Shown piece by piece: positions 22,615 through 32,963 of a stretch of DNA of 64,000 bases. The notes under the pieces are model-generated. The model ran no database searches, was not told where the DNA came from, and was given only the letters and a program-made list of their open reading frames with translations. Location: the NCBI GenBank assembly GCA_963751615.1, contig CAVVVG010000005.1:744001-808000 (forward strand). The letters run 5' to 3'. Position numbers and translations under genes: made by a program. This stretch comes from Palsa-892 sp963751615 (GTDB lineage Bacteria > Pseudomonadota > Alphaproteobacteria > Rhizobiales > Xanthobacteraceae). How positions within the stretch are numbered: position 1 is the stretch's first letter; the number at the start of each line of letters is the position of its first letter.

Positions 22615-25600
22615 ATGCAGCGCTCCGGCCAAAGGAGCCCGAGAGCGAACTGCGCGAAGAATAAAAATGTGCGTAAACTCTACGATCGGTGGGCGATGAT
22701 GGCACGAGTTCGAAATGTGGGAACAGGCAAGCGGAGCGGCACTGGACGCCTCGCAAAAAAAGCCATTCGCTGTGCATCGAAACGAACCGATAGGATGCTG
22801 CCTGTTGCGTCGGGTCTATTCGATCCGAACATGGAGAAGGATTCCTGCGGCGTCGGCTTCATTGCCGACATCAAAGGCAAAAAATCTCACCAGATTGTAG
22901 AAGACGGCCTAACTATCTTACTCAATCTAGAGCATCGCGGCGCGGTCGGCGCCGACCCGCGGGCCGGCGATGGCGCCGGTATTCTCGTGCAGATTCCGCA
23001 CAAGTTTTTTCTGAAGGAAACGAAGAAACTCAACTTCAAATTGCCCGAGCTTGGCGAATACGCCATCGGTTTTCTTTTCATGCCGCATGATGCGGAATGG
23101 CGGAAAAAAGTCCAAAAAATTTTCGAGGAACAGGTCGCTGTTCAAGGCATGAAGATTCTCGGATGGCGCGATGTGCCCACCGACAATTCTACGCTCGGCG
23201 AAACCGTCAAACCTACTGAACCGTTTCACCAGCAAGTATTCATCGCGCGCAACGCGGGAATCAAGGACGAAGAGGAATTCGAACGTCGTCTCTATATTTT
23301 GCGAAAGAGCATCTCGGGAATTATATACACGATGCGGGAGCGCCGCACGTCCGGCTATTATCCGGTTTCGATTTCGTGCCGGACAATCGTCTACAAGGGA
23401 ATGTTCCTCGCAGATCAGGTGCGCACCTATTATCCTGATCTGCGTGATCCAGATTTCGAGAGTGCGGTGGCGCTCGTACACCAACGTTTTTCCACGAACA
23501 CTTTCCCGACCTGGTCGCTCGCCCATCCTTACCGGATGATTTGCCACAACGGAGAGATCAACACCCTCCGCGGTAATAACAACTGGATGGCCGCACGACA
23601 GGCGACCGCTGACTCGCCGCTGTTTGGTAACGACATCTCGAAACTTTGGCCTATTTCCTACGAAGGGCAGTCAGATACGGCTTGTTTTGACAACGCGCTG
23701 GAATTTCTGACGCGTGGGGGCTATTCACTTGCGCACGCGGTGATGATGATGATCCCCGAGGCATGGGCGGGTAACCCGCTGATGGACGAGGATCGCCGCG
23801 CTTTCTACGAATACAATGCTGCACTGATGGAGCCGTGGGACGGCCCCGCCGCGATCGCCTTCACCGACGGCCGCCAGATCGGCGCGAACTCTCGACCGCA
23901 ACGGCTTGCGGCCCGCGCGTTATCTAGTTACCCGTGACGGCCGTATTGTGATGGCGTCGGAAATGGGTGTGCTGCCTATCAAAGAAGAAAACATTGTTCA
24001 GAAGTGGCGCCTGCAGCCGGGCAAGATGTTGCTGGTCGACATGGAAGAGGGTCGCCTAGTTCCGGACGAAGAAATCAAAGCAAAATTCGCGAAACTCCAT
24101 CCTTACAAGGATTGGCTCGAACGGACGCAAGTGATGCTGGAGAAACTCCCTCCGGTTAAGGCGCGCGCGCCGCGCTCGAATCTCTCGCTTCTCGATCGCC
24201 AGCAGGCCTATGGCTATACGCAGGAAGACCTCAAGTTTCTGATGATTCCGATGGGTACCCTCGGTGAGGAAGCCGTTGGCTCGATGGGCAATGACACACC
24301 CATTTCGGCACTCTCAAACAAATCGAAGCTGCTTTACACTTATTTCAAGCAAAACTTCGCGCAGGTGACGAATCCGCCAATAGACCCGATCCGCGAGGAG
24401 CTGGTGATGAGCCTGGTGTCGATCATCGGGCCGCGTCCGAATCTATTCGATCTCGAAGGCAACTCAACCAAGATGCGTCTCGAGGTCCGTCAACCGATTT
24501 TGACCGACGAGGATCTCGAAAAGATCCGAGAAATCGCGGATGTCAATTCGTATTTTCAGTCGAAGACGTTCGACATCACCTACGCCGCCGAGTCCGGAGC
24601 GAAAGGCATGAAAGCCGCGCTCGAGAAGCTGCGCGACGATGCCGAACAAGCCGTGCGCGACGGCATCAACATCATCATTCTTTCGGATCGTCAGGCCGGC
24701 CCCACTCGCATCGCAATCCCAGCGCTGCTTGCGACGGCGGCGGTTCACCATCACCTCATCCGCAAGGGACTTCGCACTTCGGTCGGCCTTGTCGTCGAAA
24801 CCGGCGAAGCGCGCGAAGTACATCATTTCGCCTGTCTCGCGGGCTACGGCGCCGAAGCGATCAACCCTTATCTTGCGTTTGAGGTGCTTGTCGCCATCAA
24901 AGATGAGCTTCCGCAAAAGCTGGACGAAAAGGAAATCGTCAAGCGCTATATCAAGTCGATCGACAAGGGCTTGCTGAAGGTAATGTCCAAGATGGGCATC
25001 TCCACTTATCAGTCCTATTGCGGCGCGCAGATTTTCGACGCAGTCGGCCTTACCAGCGATTTTGTCGCCGAATTCTTCACTGGTACTGCCACGCGCATCG
25101 AAGGCGTGGGCCTCGACGGCATCGCCAGCGAAACCGTCCAGCGGCATCGCGACGCCTTTAGCGATGCACCGATTTATCGCGATATGTTGGATGTTGGCGG
25201 AGAATACGCCGTCCGTGTTCGAGGCGAAGATCACGTCTGGACCGCAGAAACCGTTGCCATGCTTCAGCACGCGGTGCGTGGCAACAGTGAGGACAAATAC
25301 CGCGCCTTCGCAACAATGATCAATGATCAGTCTGAACGATTGCTCACGATCCGCGGCCTCTTCACAATCAAATCGGCACTTGAAGATGGCCGCAAGCCCG
25401 TGTCGCTTGAAAAAGTCGAGCCCGCAACGAATATAGTGAAACGTTTTTCGACAGGAGCGATGTCATTTGGCTCGATCTCGCGCGAGGCGCATACGACGCT
25501 CGCAATCGCAATGAATCGCATCGGCGGCAAGTCGAACACCGGCGAAGGCGGCGAGGAGGCGGATCGATTCAAGCCCTTACCAAACGGCGATTCCATGCGC

Positions 25601-27430
25601 TCGGCGATCAAGCAAGTTGCCTCGGGCCGCTTCGGTGTCACCACAGAATATCTCGTCAACTCCGACGTAATGCAGATCAAGATGGCACAGGGCGCGAAGC
25701 CTGGCGAAGGCGGACAGTTGCCGGGCCACAAGATAGACAAGGTCATCGCAAAGGTGCGGCATTCGACGCCTGGTGTTGGTCTTATATCGCCGCCGCCGCA
25801 TCACGATATTTATTCGATCGAGGACCTAGCGCAGCTGATCTTCGACCTCAAAAATGTGAATCCGGCGGGCGAAGTTTCGGTGAAACTCGTTTCCGAAATC
25901 GGGGTTGGTACAGTCGCCGCCGGGGTCTCGAAGGCGCGGGCCGACCATGTGACAATCGCAGGTTTTGAGGGTGGAACAGGTGCCTCGCCTCTCACTTCGC
26001 TGAAACATGCGGGTTCACCGTGGGAAATCGGCCTTGCCGAGACTCACCAGACGCTGGTTGCTAATCGCTTGCGCGGCAGAATTGCAGTTCAGGTCGACGG
26101 CGGCATTCGCACCGGACGAGACGTGATCGTGGGCGCGATGCTTGGCGCCGACGAATTCGGTTTCTCCACCGCCCCACTGATCGCAGCAGGCTGCGTCATG
26201 ATGCGGAAGTGCCATTTGAATACTTGCCCAGTCGGGGTCGCGACGCAGGATCCGGTCCTGCGCAAGCGCTTCAAAGGACAGCCCGAGCATGTTATCAACT
26301 ATTTCTTTTTTGTCGCCGAGGAAGTGCGCGACATCATGGCAAAACTAGGCTATCGAAACTTCAATGAAATGATCGGCCAGATGCAGATGCTCGACCGTCG
26401 CAACGTTGTCGCGCACGCGAAGGCTAATGGCCTCGATTTCTCAAAGCTTTTCACCAAGCCGGAAGCGCCAAAGGGCGTTCACATATTCAAAAGTGAGGCG
26501 CAGGATCACAAGATTCAGAAAATTCTTGATCGCAAGCTGATCGCCGAGGCGCAGGCAGCCCTCGACCGCGGCGCACCGGTGAAACTCAAGGCTGAGATTA
26601 AAAACACGGATCGTACGATCGGCGCGATGCTCTCCGGCGAAGTAGCAAGGCGCTATGGCCATGCGGGACTTCCTGACGACACCATCCATGTGAAACTCAC
26701 GGGTACTGCCGGCCAAAGCTTCGGCGCATTCCTCGCGCGCGGCATTACCTTTGAACTCGACGGGGAAGGGAACGATTATGTCGGCAAGGGCCTTTCCGGC
26801 GGCCGCATCGTCATCCGACCTCCGGCTAATTCCGGTATCGTGCCGGAAGAATCGATGATCGTCGGAAACACAGTTCTGTATGGCGCCATTGAAGGCGAAT
26901 GCTATTTCCGTGGCATCGCCGGAGAGCGCTTCGCCGTTCGTAATTCCGGTGCTCACGTCGTTGTCGAAGGCACGGGGGACCATGGCTGCGAATATATGAC
27001 CGGCGGCGTTGTCGCCGTGCTCGGCCGAACGGGACGCAACTTCGCGGCCGGTATGTCGGGGGGCGTTGCCTACGTGCTCGACGAGGATGGAAGCTTCCAA
27101 TCTCGCTGTAACATGGCAATGGTCGAACTTGAGCCCGTGCCCGAGGAAGAACAACTTAACGAGCGGATTTATCATCACAGCAAAGATTTGCAGACGCACG
27201 GTCGTGTCGAAGTCATGGCCGACTTGACAAATGGCGACGCCCGCCGGCTGCAATGGATGATTTCGCAACACGCAAGATACACCGGCTCAAAGCGCGCTGC
27301 GGAAATTCTCGCCAACTGGAAACAATATCGGCCGATGTTTCGCAAGGTAATGCCGGTCGAATATCGCCGCGCGCTCGCAGAACTCAAAGCGCAAGAGGCC
27401 GAAAAGCCTCGGCTTGCTGCCGGAGCCTAG
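22615..27430 (+). pseudogene. gltB: Glutamate synthase large subunit, interrupted by a one-base insertion
   Basis: Large subunit of NADPH-dependent GOGAT, which makes two glutamates from glutamine and 2-oxoglutarate. Two frames cover it: 22615-23937 holds the glutaminase domain, with the mature N-terminal Cys in MEKDSCGVGF, and ends abruptly; 23906-27430 holds the central and FMN domains, the 3Fe-4S cysteines (CVMMRKCHLNTCPVG) and the beta-helix domain. At 23887-23888 an extra A in GCGAACTCTC breaks QIGATLDRNGLRPARY; removing it restores one reading frame of up to about 1,604 residues. The true start may be 22693 or 22795 rather than 22615. Sequencing error is as likely as a real mutation, since everything else is intact. 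Confidence 0.92.
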
Positions 27431-27435
27431 TTCCC

Positions 27436-28854
27436 ATGGGCAAGGTTACTGGGTTCCTCGAAATCGAACGCGAGGACAGGCACTATGTGCCGGTCGCCGA
27501 GAGAATCAAAAATTACAAGGAATTTGTCATTCCGCTTCCCGAAAAGGAAGCGCGCGATCAGGCCGCGCGCTGCATGGATTGCGGTATTCCTTATTGTCAG
27601 AATGGATGTCCGGTGAATAACCAAATCCCCGATTGGAACGACCTCGTTTACAAAAACAATTGGGAAGAGGCCTCGCGCAATCTGCATTCGACCAACAATT
27701 TTCCCGAGTTCACCGGTCGCATCTGTCCGGCGCCTTGCGAAGCATCTTGCACGCTGGACCTGATCGACAGTCCCGTCACGATAAAGACGATCGAGTGCGC
27801 AATCGTAGACAAAGCCTGGCAGGAAGGCTGGATCATTCCGGAGCCGGCGGCGAAAAAAACCGACAAGAAGATCGCAGTGGTGGGCTCGGGGCCCGCCGGC
27901 ATGGCTGCGGCCCAGCAACTCGCACGCGCTGGACATGAAGTGCATCTTTACGAGAAATTCGCAAAGGCCGGCGGATTGCTCCGATACGGTATTCCGGATT
28001 TCAAGATGGAAAAGCACCACGTCGACAAGCGCGTGGCCCAGATGGAAGCGGAAGGTGTTAATTTTCACTACAACATGCATGTCGGCGCAAATGTTGCCGC
28101 GGACCGGCTTTTGAAGGAGTACGACGCGCTATTGCTCACCGGTGGCGCTGAAGCACCGCGCGATCTTCCGATTCCGGGCCGCGAACTAAAAGGTATCCAT
28201 TTTGCGATGGATTTTCTGTTGCAGCAGAATCGGCGCGTGAGCAACGAGCCTGTCGGAGATGTTGAACCAATTCTCGCTACCGGAAAAAATGTCATCGTAA
28301 TCGGTGGCGGCGATACCGGTTCGGATTGCATCGGTACTTCCACGCGCCAGGGCGCTGCATCGATCATCCAGCTCGAAATCATGCCAAAGCCGCCGGAGCA
28401 CGAGAATAAAATGCTCGTATGGCCGGATTGGCCACTAAAACTCCGAACTTCATCGAGCCATCAGGAAGGTGCCGAGCGCGATTTCTCCGTGTTGACCCAG
28501 AAATTTACTGGTGAAAACGGAAGCGTCAGAAAACTCAACTGCGTACATGTTGACGACAAAATGAGGCTGATTCCCGGCAGCGAGTTTGAGCTGAAGGCCG
28601 AGCTGGTGCTTCTCGCCATGGGTTTTGTGCATCCCGTCCATGAAGGAATGATCAAAAATCTGGGGCTCAAAATCGACAAACGCGGGAATGTCGAAGCAAA
28701 CACGACCGCCTACCAAAGCTCAAATCCGAAAATCTTTGCCGCCGGCGATATGCGCCGCGGCCAATCGCTCGTCGTTTGGGCGATCCGCGAAGGGCGACAG
28801 GCTGCCCATGCCGTCGACAAATTCCTAATGGGATCGACCATGCTCCCGCGCTGA
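27436..28854 (+). CDS. gltD: Glutamate synthase small subunit
   Basis: 472 residues. It takes electrons from NADPH through FAD to GltB. Two cysteine clusters bind 4Fe-4S (C46, C49, C54, C58 and C97, C101, C105), followed by the FAD site VVGSGPAGMAAA near residue 149 and the NADPH site VIGGGDTGSDCIG further on; the late AAGDMRRGQSLVVWAI closes the FAD fold. Length is normal. It begins 5 bases after the gltB stop with GGAG inside the gltB end, so its translation probably depends on ribosomes finishing gltB; a true gltB frameshift would therefore hurt it too. Confidence 0.97.
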   Translation: MGKVTGFLEIEREDRHYVPVAERIKNYKEFVIPLPEKEARDQAARCMDCGIPYCQNGCPVNNQIPDWNDLVYKNNWEEASRNLHSTNNFPEFTGRICPAPCEASCTLDLIDSPVTIKTIECAIVDKAWQEGWIIPEPAAKKTDKKIAVVGSGPAGMAAAQQLARAGHEVHLYEKFAKAGGLLRYGIPDFKMEKHHVDKRVAQMEAEGVNFHYNMHVGANVAADRLLKEYDALLLTGGAEAPRDLPIPGRELKGIHFAMDFLLQQNRRVSNEPVGDVEPILATGKNVIVIGGGDTGSDCIGTSTRQGAASIIQLEIMPKPPEHENKMLVWPDWPLKLRTSSSHQEGAERDFSVLTQKFTGENGSVRKLNCVHVDDKMRLIPGSEFELKAELVLLAMGFVHPVHEGMIKNLGLKIDKRGNVEANTTAYQSSNPKIFAAGDMRRGQSLVVWAIREGRQAAHAVDKFLMGSTMLPR

Positions 28855-28856
28855 AC

Positions 28857-30140
28857 TTAGCGCGGAGCTACGCCTTTTGCCGGAGCGATCACCGGCCTGA
28901 GTTCCGGCGTGTTTTGGGCATTCGTGACATCTGGCGCATCGGTCTTTGCCTCAGGCAGCGGCCAACGGAAATCGTCAGCGCGACCGGCGACCGGCTCCAC
29001 CGGCATTCCTTCAAGCAACGTGCGCGCCGAATTCGAATCCGTTGGCAAGGAAATCCGAGCCTGAGTCGGCGGCGCGCCGCCCGGCGCACCCACAAGAGCG
29101 CCCGCTGTGGGGCCTGAAAGCTGCGAAAGTGGCAATACAGGTCCCGCCACCGGTCGGGCCGCGGGACCGGTTGAAACCTGTCCTGGGGTTGGGGAAGAAG
29201 GTTTGCCCGAATTTTCGGGAGAGATTTCACGCGGCGTCAATGGGTTGAGACCCGGACGCGAGTCGAATAGACGAACTAGCTCCCGCTCTACGTAATGCGC
29301 AAGTTTTCGTCCGCCCGCTTTGGTAAAATGCACGCCGTCGGGAGCGCGCAGCCGACGTTTCTGACCGTCGAGTGCCGGACCGCTATCGATATAGTCCCCA
29401 TTCTCCGCAACGAAACCGTCCCACACATCGACATAATAACCGCCTACCTTGCGCGTGCGTTCGGCCAGTATTTCGTTGATATAGACCGCATCAAGCGTCA
29501 TTTTCGGATAACGTGTCGGAGGAAGGCCGACAACGAAGATGGGCGCGTTTTTTTCCTTTAGTTTGTTAAGAAATTCCTCGACGCGCCGCCCGTAGGCCTC
29601 CCGCCACGAATCAGAACGGAATTCCTGCGGCTTCTTGTCTTCCATGAGCGGCTGACGGTCATTGATGCCAAGCAGAACGACGATCGAGGTTACCTTTTCC
29701 TTGGCAATCAGCGCGGAGGTCTGCCCGATCCAGTCAAACACGTCGCTACGAACGAATCCGGAATTGATTTTTGTCTTCTTCACGATCGCAACTTCGGAGC
29801 GCTCCGCGACGAAAGCATCGGCAAGTCCCTGAGAAAGTTGGTCCGCAATTGTATCGCCAAGTACGACGACATACTCGCTGGCGTTCAGGAACCTTTGTGC
29901 ATCTGCATCGGCACTCGATGCATAAACGGTTCCCGTTGGCTGATCCGATGGCGGCTCGACATATATCCTCTTCGGTGGCGGAGGCGGAGGCTCAGGGAAA
30001 TTAAATAACGAGCGGCCACGGCTAAAAGGATCCCGCAGGAAGAAAAGGCGGTCGTCATGGAACTGCGCGCTCGCTTCTTGTGCGAAGCCCAGCATACAGC
30101 TCAAACCGATCAATGCACCGAAAGCAGAAATTCGAAACAT
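28857..30140 (-). CDS. DUF459 SGNH-like secreted protein
   Basis: 427 residues from ATG 30140 (a GTG seven codons upstream is possible), with a signal peptide ending near ASA at residue 25 and a poly-Pro stretch at 51-55. Residues about 85-290 form the DUF459 SGNH-type domain: block I VVLGDTIAD (94-96 GDT), block III LLGIND (157-160) and block V DGVH (267-270). The block I nucleophile Ser is replaced by Thr96, so hydrolase activity is doubtful. The C-terminal 130 residues are Pro/Ala-rich. Convergent with gltD, 2 bases between stops. The next gene upstream is a lytic transglycosylase, which suggests an envelope role. Confidence 0.85.
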   Translation of the reverse strand: MFRISAFGALIGLSCMLGFAQEASAQFHDDRLFFLRDPFSRGRSLFNFPEPPPPPPKRIYVEPPSDQPTGTVYASSADADAQRFLNASEYVVVLGDTIADQLSQGLADAFVAERSEVAIVKKTKINSGFVRSDVFDWIGQTSALIAKEKVTSIVVLLGINDRQPLMEDKKPQEFRSDSWREAYGRRVEEFLNKLKEKNAPIFVVGLPPTRYPKMTLDAVYINEILAERTRKVGGYYVDVWDGFVAENGDYIDSGPALDGQKRRLRAPDGVHFTKAGGRKLAHYVERELVRLFDSRPGLNPLTPREISPENSGKPSSPTPGQVSTGPAARPVAGPVLPLSQLSGPTAGALVGAPGGAPPTQARISLPTDSNSARTLLEGMPVEPVAGRADDFRWPLPEAKTDAPDVTNAQNTPELRPVIAPAKGVAPR

Positions 30141-30234
30141 AATAGCCGCAAATGGTTGCACACGTGAGCACGCGTGTGGCTGAGTTTAGCGGCCATTTCA
30201 AGGCTTTGACCAGTCCTATTGACGATCGATGAAA

Positions 30235-31578
30235 TCAGTGGTGGCGCAAGCGGTCGAGCACCCTTTCGCTCGCGAACCCGTCGGGGAGGAGCCCCATTCG
30301 CATTTGAAAATCGCGAAGCGCCGCACGTGTTTTGGGGCCCAGATTTCCATCGCTTTCTCCGATGTCGTAGCCACGTGCTGCAAGGCGCTCCTGCAATTCG
30401 AGCCTTTCGGTGCGCGTGAGTGGGACCTCGTCGCGCGGCCACGCCTGCACGAAAGCATCGGCGCCCCGGATACGGTCCGCCAGATGCCCAATCGCCAGCG
30501 CATAAGCCTCGGACGGATTGTATTTCATAATCGCACGAAAGTTATCAATCACAAGAAAAGCGGGGCCGCGGGCGCCGGCGGGCACCAACAGGGATGCCAT
30601 TTCGCCGGGACGCGGAAATGGCTTCGCGCCGACGCGCCGAATACCCGTAATTTCCCATTCCCGAAGCGGCTTGCGGATCGATCGGTCGACCAGCATGAAA
30701 TTAAAATTAGTGGGCAACACGACCTCGTAGCCCCACGAAGCACCCGCGTGCCAGCCGTCGCGTCTCAAATTATTGGCGGTTGAGGCCAGCAGATCGGGAA
30801 TTGAATCGACCACATTCTTTTTTCCGTCGCCGTCGAAATCCACGGCAAAACGTTTGAAAGAGGTTGGCATAAACTGGGTCGGACCGAATGCGCCCGCCCA
30901 TGAGCCCTTGAGATGCTCGGCCGGAACGTCACCGTGCTCAAGAATTTCGAGTGTGGTCAGAAATTCATCGCGGAAATAATTTTGCCGGCGGCCTATACAT
31001 GAAAGCGTTGCTGTCGATTGCACCACTGGCCTCTCGCCGCCCTGCGTTCCGAAGTTGGATTCGACACCCCAAATCGCCGTTAGGATGTAGCGGTCGACCC
31101 CATAGGTTTTTTCAACTGCCTCAAATACGGCACGATTCTGTGCGATCGATTGACGGCCCGTCGTAATGCGCAAGTCGTTCACCAGAATATCGAGATATTC
31201 CCAGATTGGTTTCGTAAACTCGGGCTGCGCGTCCAGAAGCTCCATGATCTTCATGTCGGGCACAAGTCCGCGCGTCACGGTTTCAAACGTGCGGCGGGAA
31301 ATTCCGCGCCGCGCAGCCTGCGGCCAGAGTGATTCGATACAGCGATCAAAGTTCGCAGCGGCAGCACTGATCGCTTCGGGTGTCATAAGCGGGTGTCCCG
31401 AGCCAATCGCCGATGTGCTCAACCGTGAGGTTTGTTGAGAAACTGTCCCCGTAAAATTCCCAAAGCGGCCATCATTTTCTCCTTGGGCAAAAACCGCCGC
31501 ACACGGCGCCGCGAGCATCAGCAACAATCCGCTGAGCTGCAGTTCCAGTCCAAGCCGACTTCCGCTTTTGCGCCACAT
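30235..31578 (-). CDS. Lytic murein transglycosylase, MltB family
   Basis: 447 residues with a signal peptide (about residues 1-31). The MltB-type SLT domain has the catalytic glutamate in IWGVESNFG (Glu173), then GAFGPTQFMPTSF and VVDSIPDLLASTANNL. A C-terminal peptidoglycan-binding domain (about 385-445: LQERLAARGYDIGESDGNLG) follows. It cleaves glycan strands to 1,6-anhydromuramic ends in the periplasm. It lacks a lipobox, so it is probably soluble. It is read toward the DUF459 gene 94 bases away. Confidence 0.95.
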   Translation of the reverse strand: MWRKSGSRLGLELQLSGLLLMLAAPCAAVFAQGENDGRFGNFTGTVSQQTSRLSTSAIGSGHPLMTPEAISAAAANFDRCIESLWPQAARRGISRRTFETVTRGLVPDMKIMELLDAQPEFTKPIWEYLDILVNDLRITTGRQSIAQNRAVFEAVEKTYGVDRYILTAIWGVESNFGTQGGERPVVQSTATLSCIGRRQNYFRDEFLTTLEILEHGDVPAEHLKGSWAGAFGPTQFMPTSFKRFAVDFDGDGKKNVVDSIPDLLASTANNLRRDGWHAGASWGYEVVLPTNFNFMLVDRSIRKPLREWEITGIRRVGAKPFPRPGEMASLLVPAGARGPAFLVIDNFRAIMKYNPSEAYALAIGHLADRIRGADAFVQAWPRDEVPLTRTERLELQERLAARGYDIGESDGNLGPKTRAALRDFQMRMGLLPDGFASERVLDRLRHH

Positions 31579-31943
31579 GATCGATTCTCGAGTTTTGAAG
31601 TCTATGGCAAATCAGGCCAGAAATGTGTTTCGCTAAGCATAGATTTCAACGTTGCAGGCGCGCGCCCACCGTTGCGACATTACCCGTCAGCGTTCCCTCT
31701 CGTCGGATCATCGCCATCGCTGGCACCAAACGAATTCGCCATCCAAAAGCCGAGCGCGAACCCAGCCAGGACGGCGCACCATCATTCGGTTCTTGTCGGC
31801 ACGGTCATGGTTACGGATTTTTGGTATGGTTAAGAAAGGTAAAACGGGCATAGTTAACGGAGTCTTGTTCCATAGCGCTGAGTGGCCTCAGGTCGTTGCC
31901 CGTGCTAGAAAACTGCAATCGGGACATAGGGAGAGGACGTCGC
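31579..31943. other. Divergent intergenic region, no supported gene
   Basis: 365 bases between the transglycosylase start and the isomerase start. Both strands have only short frames broken by stops. It should hold two divergent promoters; I could not pick convincing boxes. No repeat, tRNA or terminator seen. Confidence 0.45.
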
Positions 31944-32951
31944 ATGGCCGGCCCAAAAAGCCGCAAAGCCACGAATATTGAGGCCTCTTCTGACCTCCTG
32001 GCATCGGCTTTCCGCACACTCGAAACGGAAGCCACGGGTCTACAAGCGCTTTCCCGCGCCATGACCGAAAAGCTTGGCGAAGCCTTCGTGGCAGCCGTCG
32101 AAAAGATTCGCGCGGCACACGGCCGTGTTATCGTTACTGGCATGGGCAAGAGCGGCCATATCGGCCGTAAGATCGCAGCAACGCTTGCGTCGACCGGAAC
32201 ACCCGCTTATTTCGTACACCCTGGCGAGGCAAGCCATGGCGATCTCGGTGTTGTCACACGCGATGATTTGATCATCGCGCTGTCGTGGTCCGGCGAGACC
32301 CTCGAACTTCGCGATCTTACCGAATATGCCAAACGATTTCGGGTCCCGCTAATCGCTGTCACATCCGGTCAGGATTCCACGCTCGCCAAAGCGGCCGATG
32401 TGGTTATGCTACTACCGCAGGTGAGCGAGGCCTGTCCGCTCGGTCTTGCGCCTACCACATCCACGTTGATCCAGCTCGCGCTTGGCGATGCACTCGCGGT
32501 CGCGCTGTTTGAAAGCCACGGCTTCACCGCGCTCGATTTCAAGGCACTTCATCCGGGTGGCAAACTCGGCGCAAGTCTCACCTTCGTGCGCCAGGTCATG
32601 CACGTAGGCGAACGCCTGCCGCTCGTGCCTGCCGGCACACGGATGACTAAGGCTATCGTTGAAATTTCGACAAAAGGATTCGGCTGTGTCGGCATAACAG
32701 ACAAAATTGGCAAACTGGTCGGCATCATCACGGACGGTGATTTGCGGCGTCACATGAGCGAAAAGTTGCTTAGCCGGGCAGTCGAGGAAGTGATGACGGC
32801 AAACCCAAAAACCGTTCGACCGGATCAACTTGCGGGCGAAGCCATGGAAATACTGAACGCTGCAAAGATCACCGCGCTATTCGTGGCGGAGCAAGGAAAA
32901 CCTGTCGGCCTCGTGCACGTCCACGATCTGTTGCGCATTGGCGTCGCCTGA
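31944..32951 (+). CDS. kdsD: KpsF/GutQ-family arabinose-5-phosphate isomerase
   Basis: 335 residues from ATG 31944, with GGAGAGG about eight bases upstream. An SIS sugar-isomerase domain (about 45-175: VIVTGMGKSGHIGRKIAATL, IALSWSGETLEL, the conserved SEACPLGLAPTTST) is followed by two CBS domains (about 210-330). The family converts ribulose-5-phosphate to arabinose-5-phosphate, the first step toward Kdo for lipopolysaccharide. No kps or kds neighbours are present, so the housekeeping KdsD role is by family. Confidence 0.93.
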   Translation: MAGPKSRKATNIEASSDLLASAFRTLETEATGLQALSRAMTEKLGEAFVAAVEKIRAAHGRVIVTGMGKSGHIGRKIAATLASTGTPAYFVHPGEASHGDLGVVTRDDLIIALSWSGETLELRDLTEYAKRFRVPLIAVTSGQDSTLAKAADVVMLLPQVSEACPLGLAPTTSTLIQLALGDALAVALFESHGFTALDFKALHPGGKLGASLTFVRQVMHVGERLPLVPAGTRMTKAIVEISTKGFGCVGITDKIGKLVGIITDGDLRRHMSEKLLSRAVEEVMTANPKTVRPDQLAGEAMEILNAAKITALFVAEQGKPVGLVHVHDLLRIGVA

Positions 32952-32963
32952 CGCAGATGTTTT

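Noticed and set aside
22795..23937. First gltB fragment as an independent glutaminase
   Set aside because: The end is not a natural domain border; the next 16 bases in the other frame continue the GltB sequence exactly.
24464..25270. 268-codon minus-strand open frame
   Set aside because: Antisense to the conserved FMN/central region of gltB; no ribosome site and no recognisable domain.
26441..27271. 276-codon minus-strand open frame
   Set aside because: Antisense to the beta-helix end of gltB; no supporting motif.
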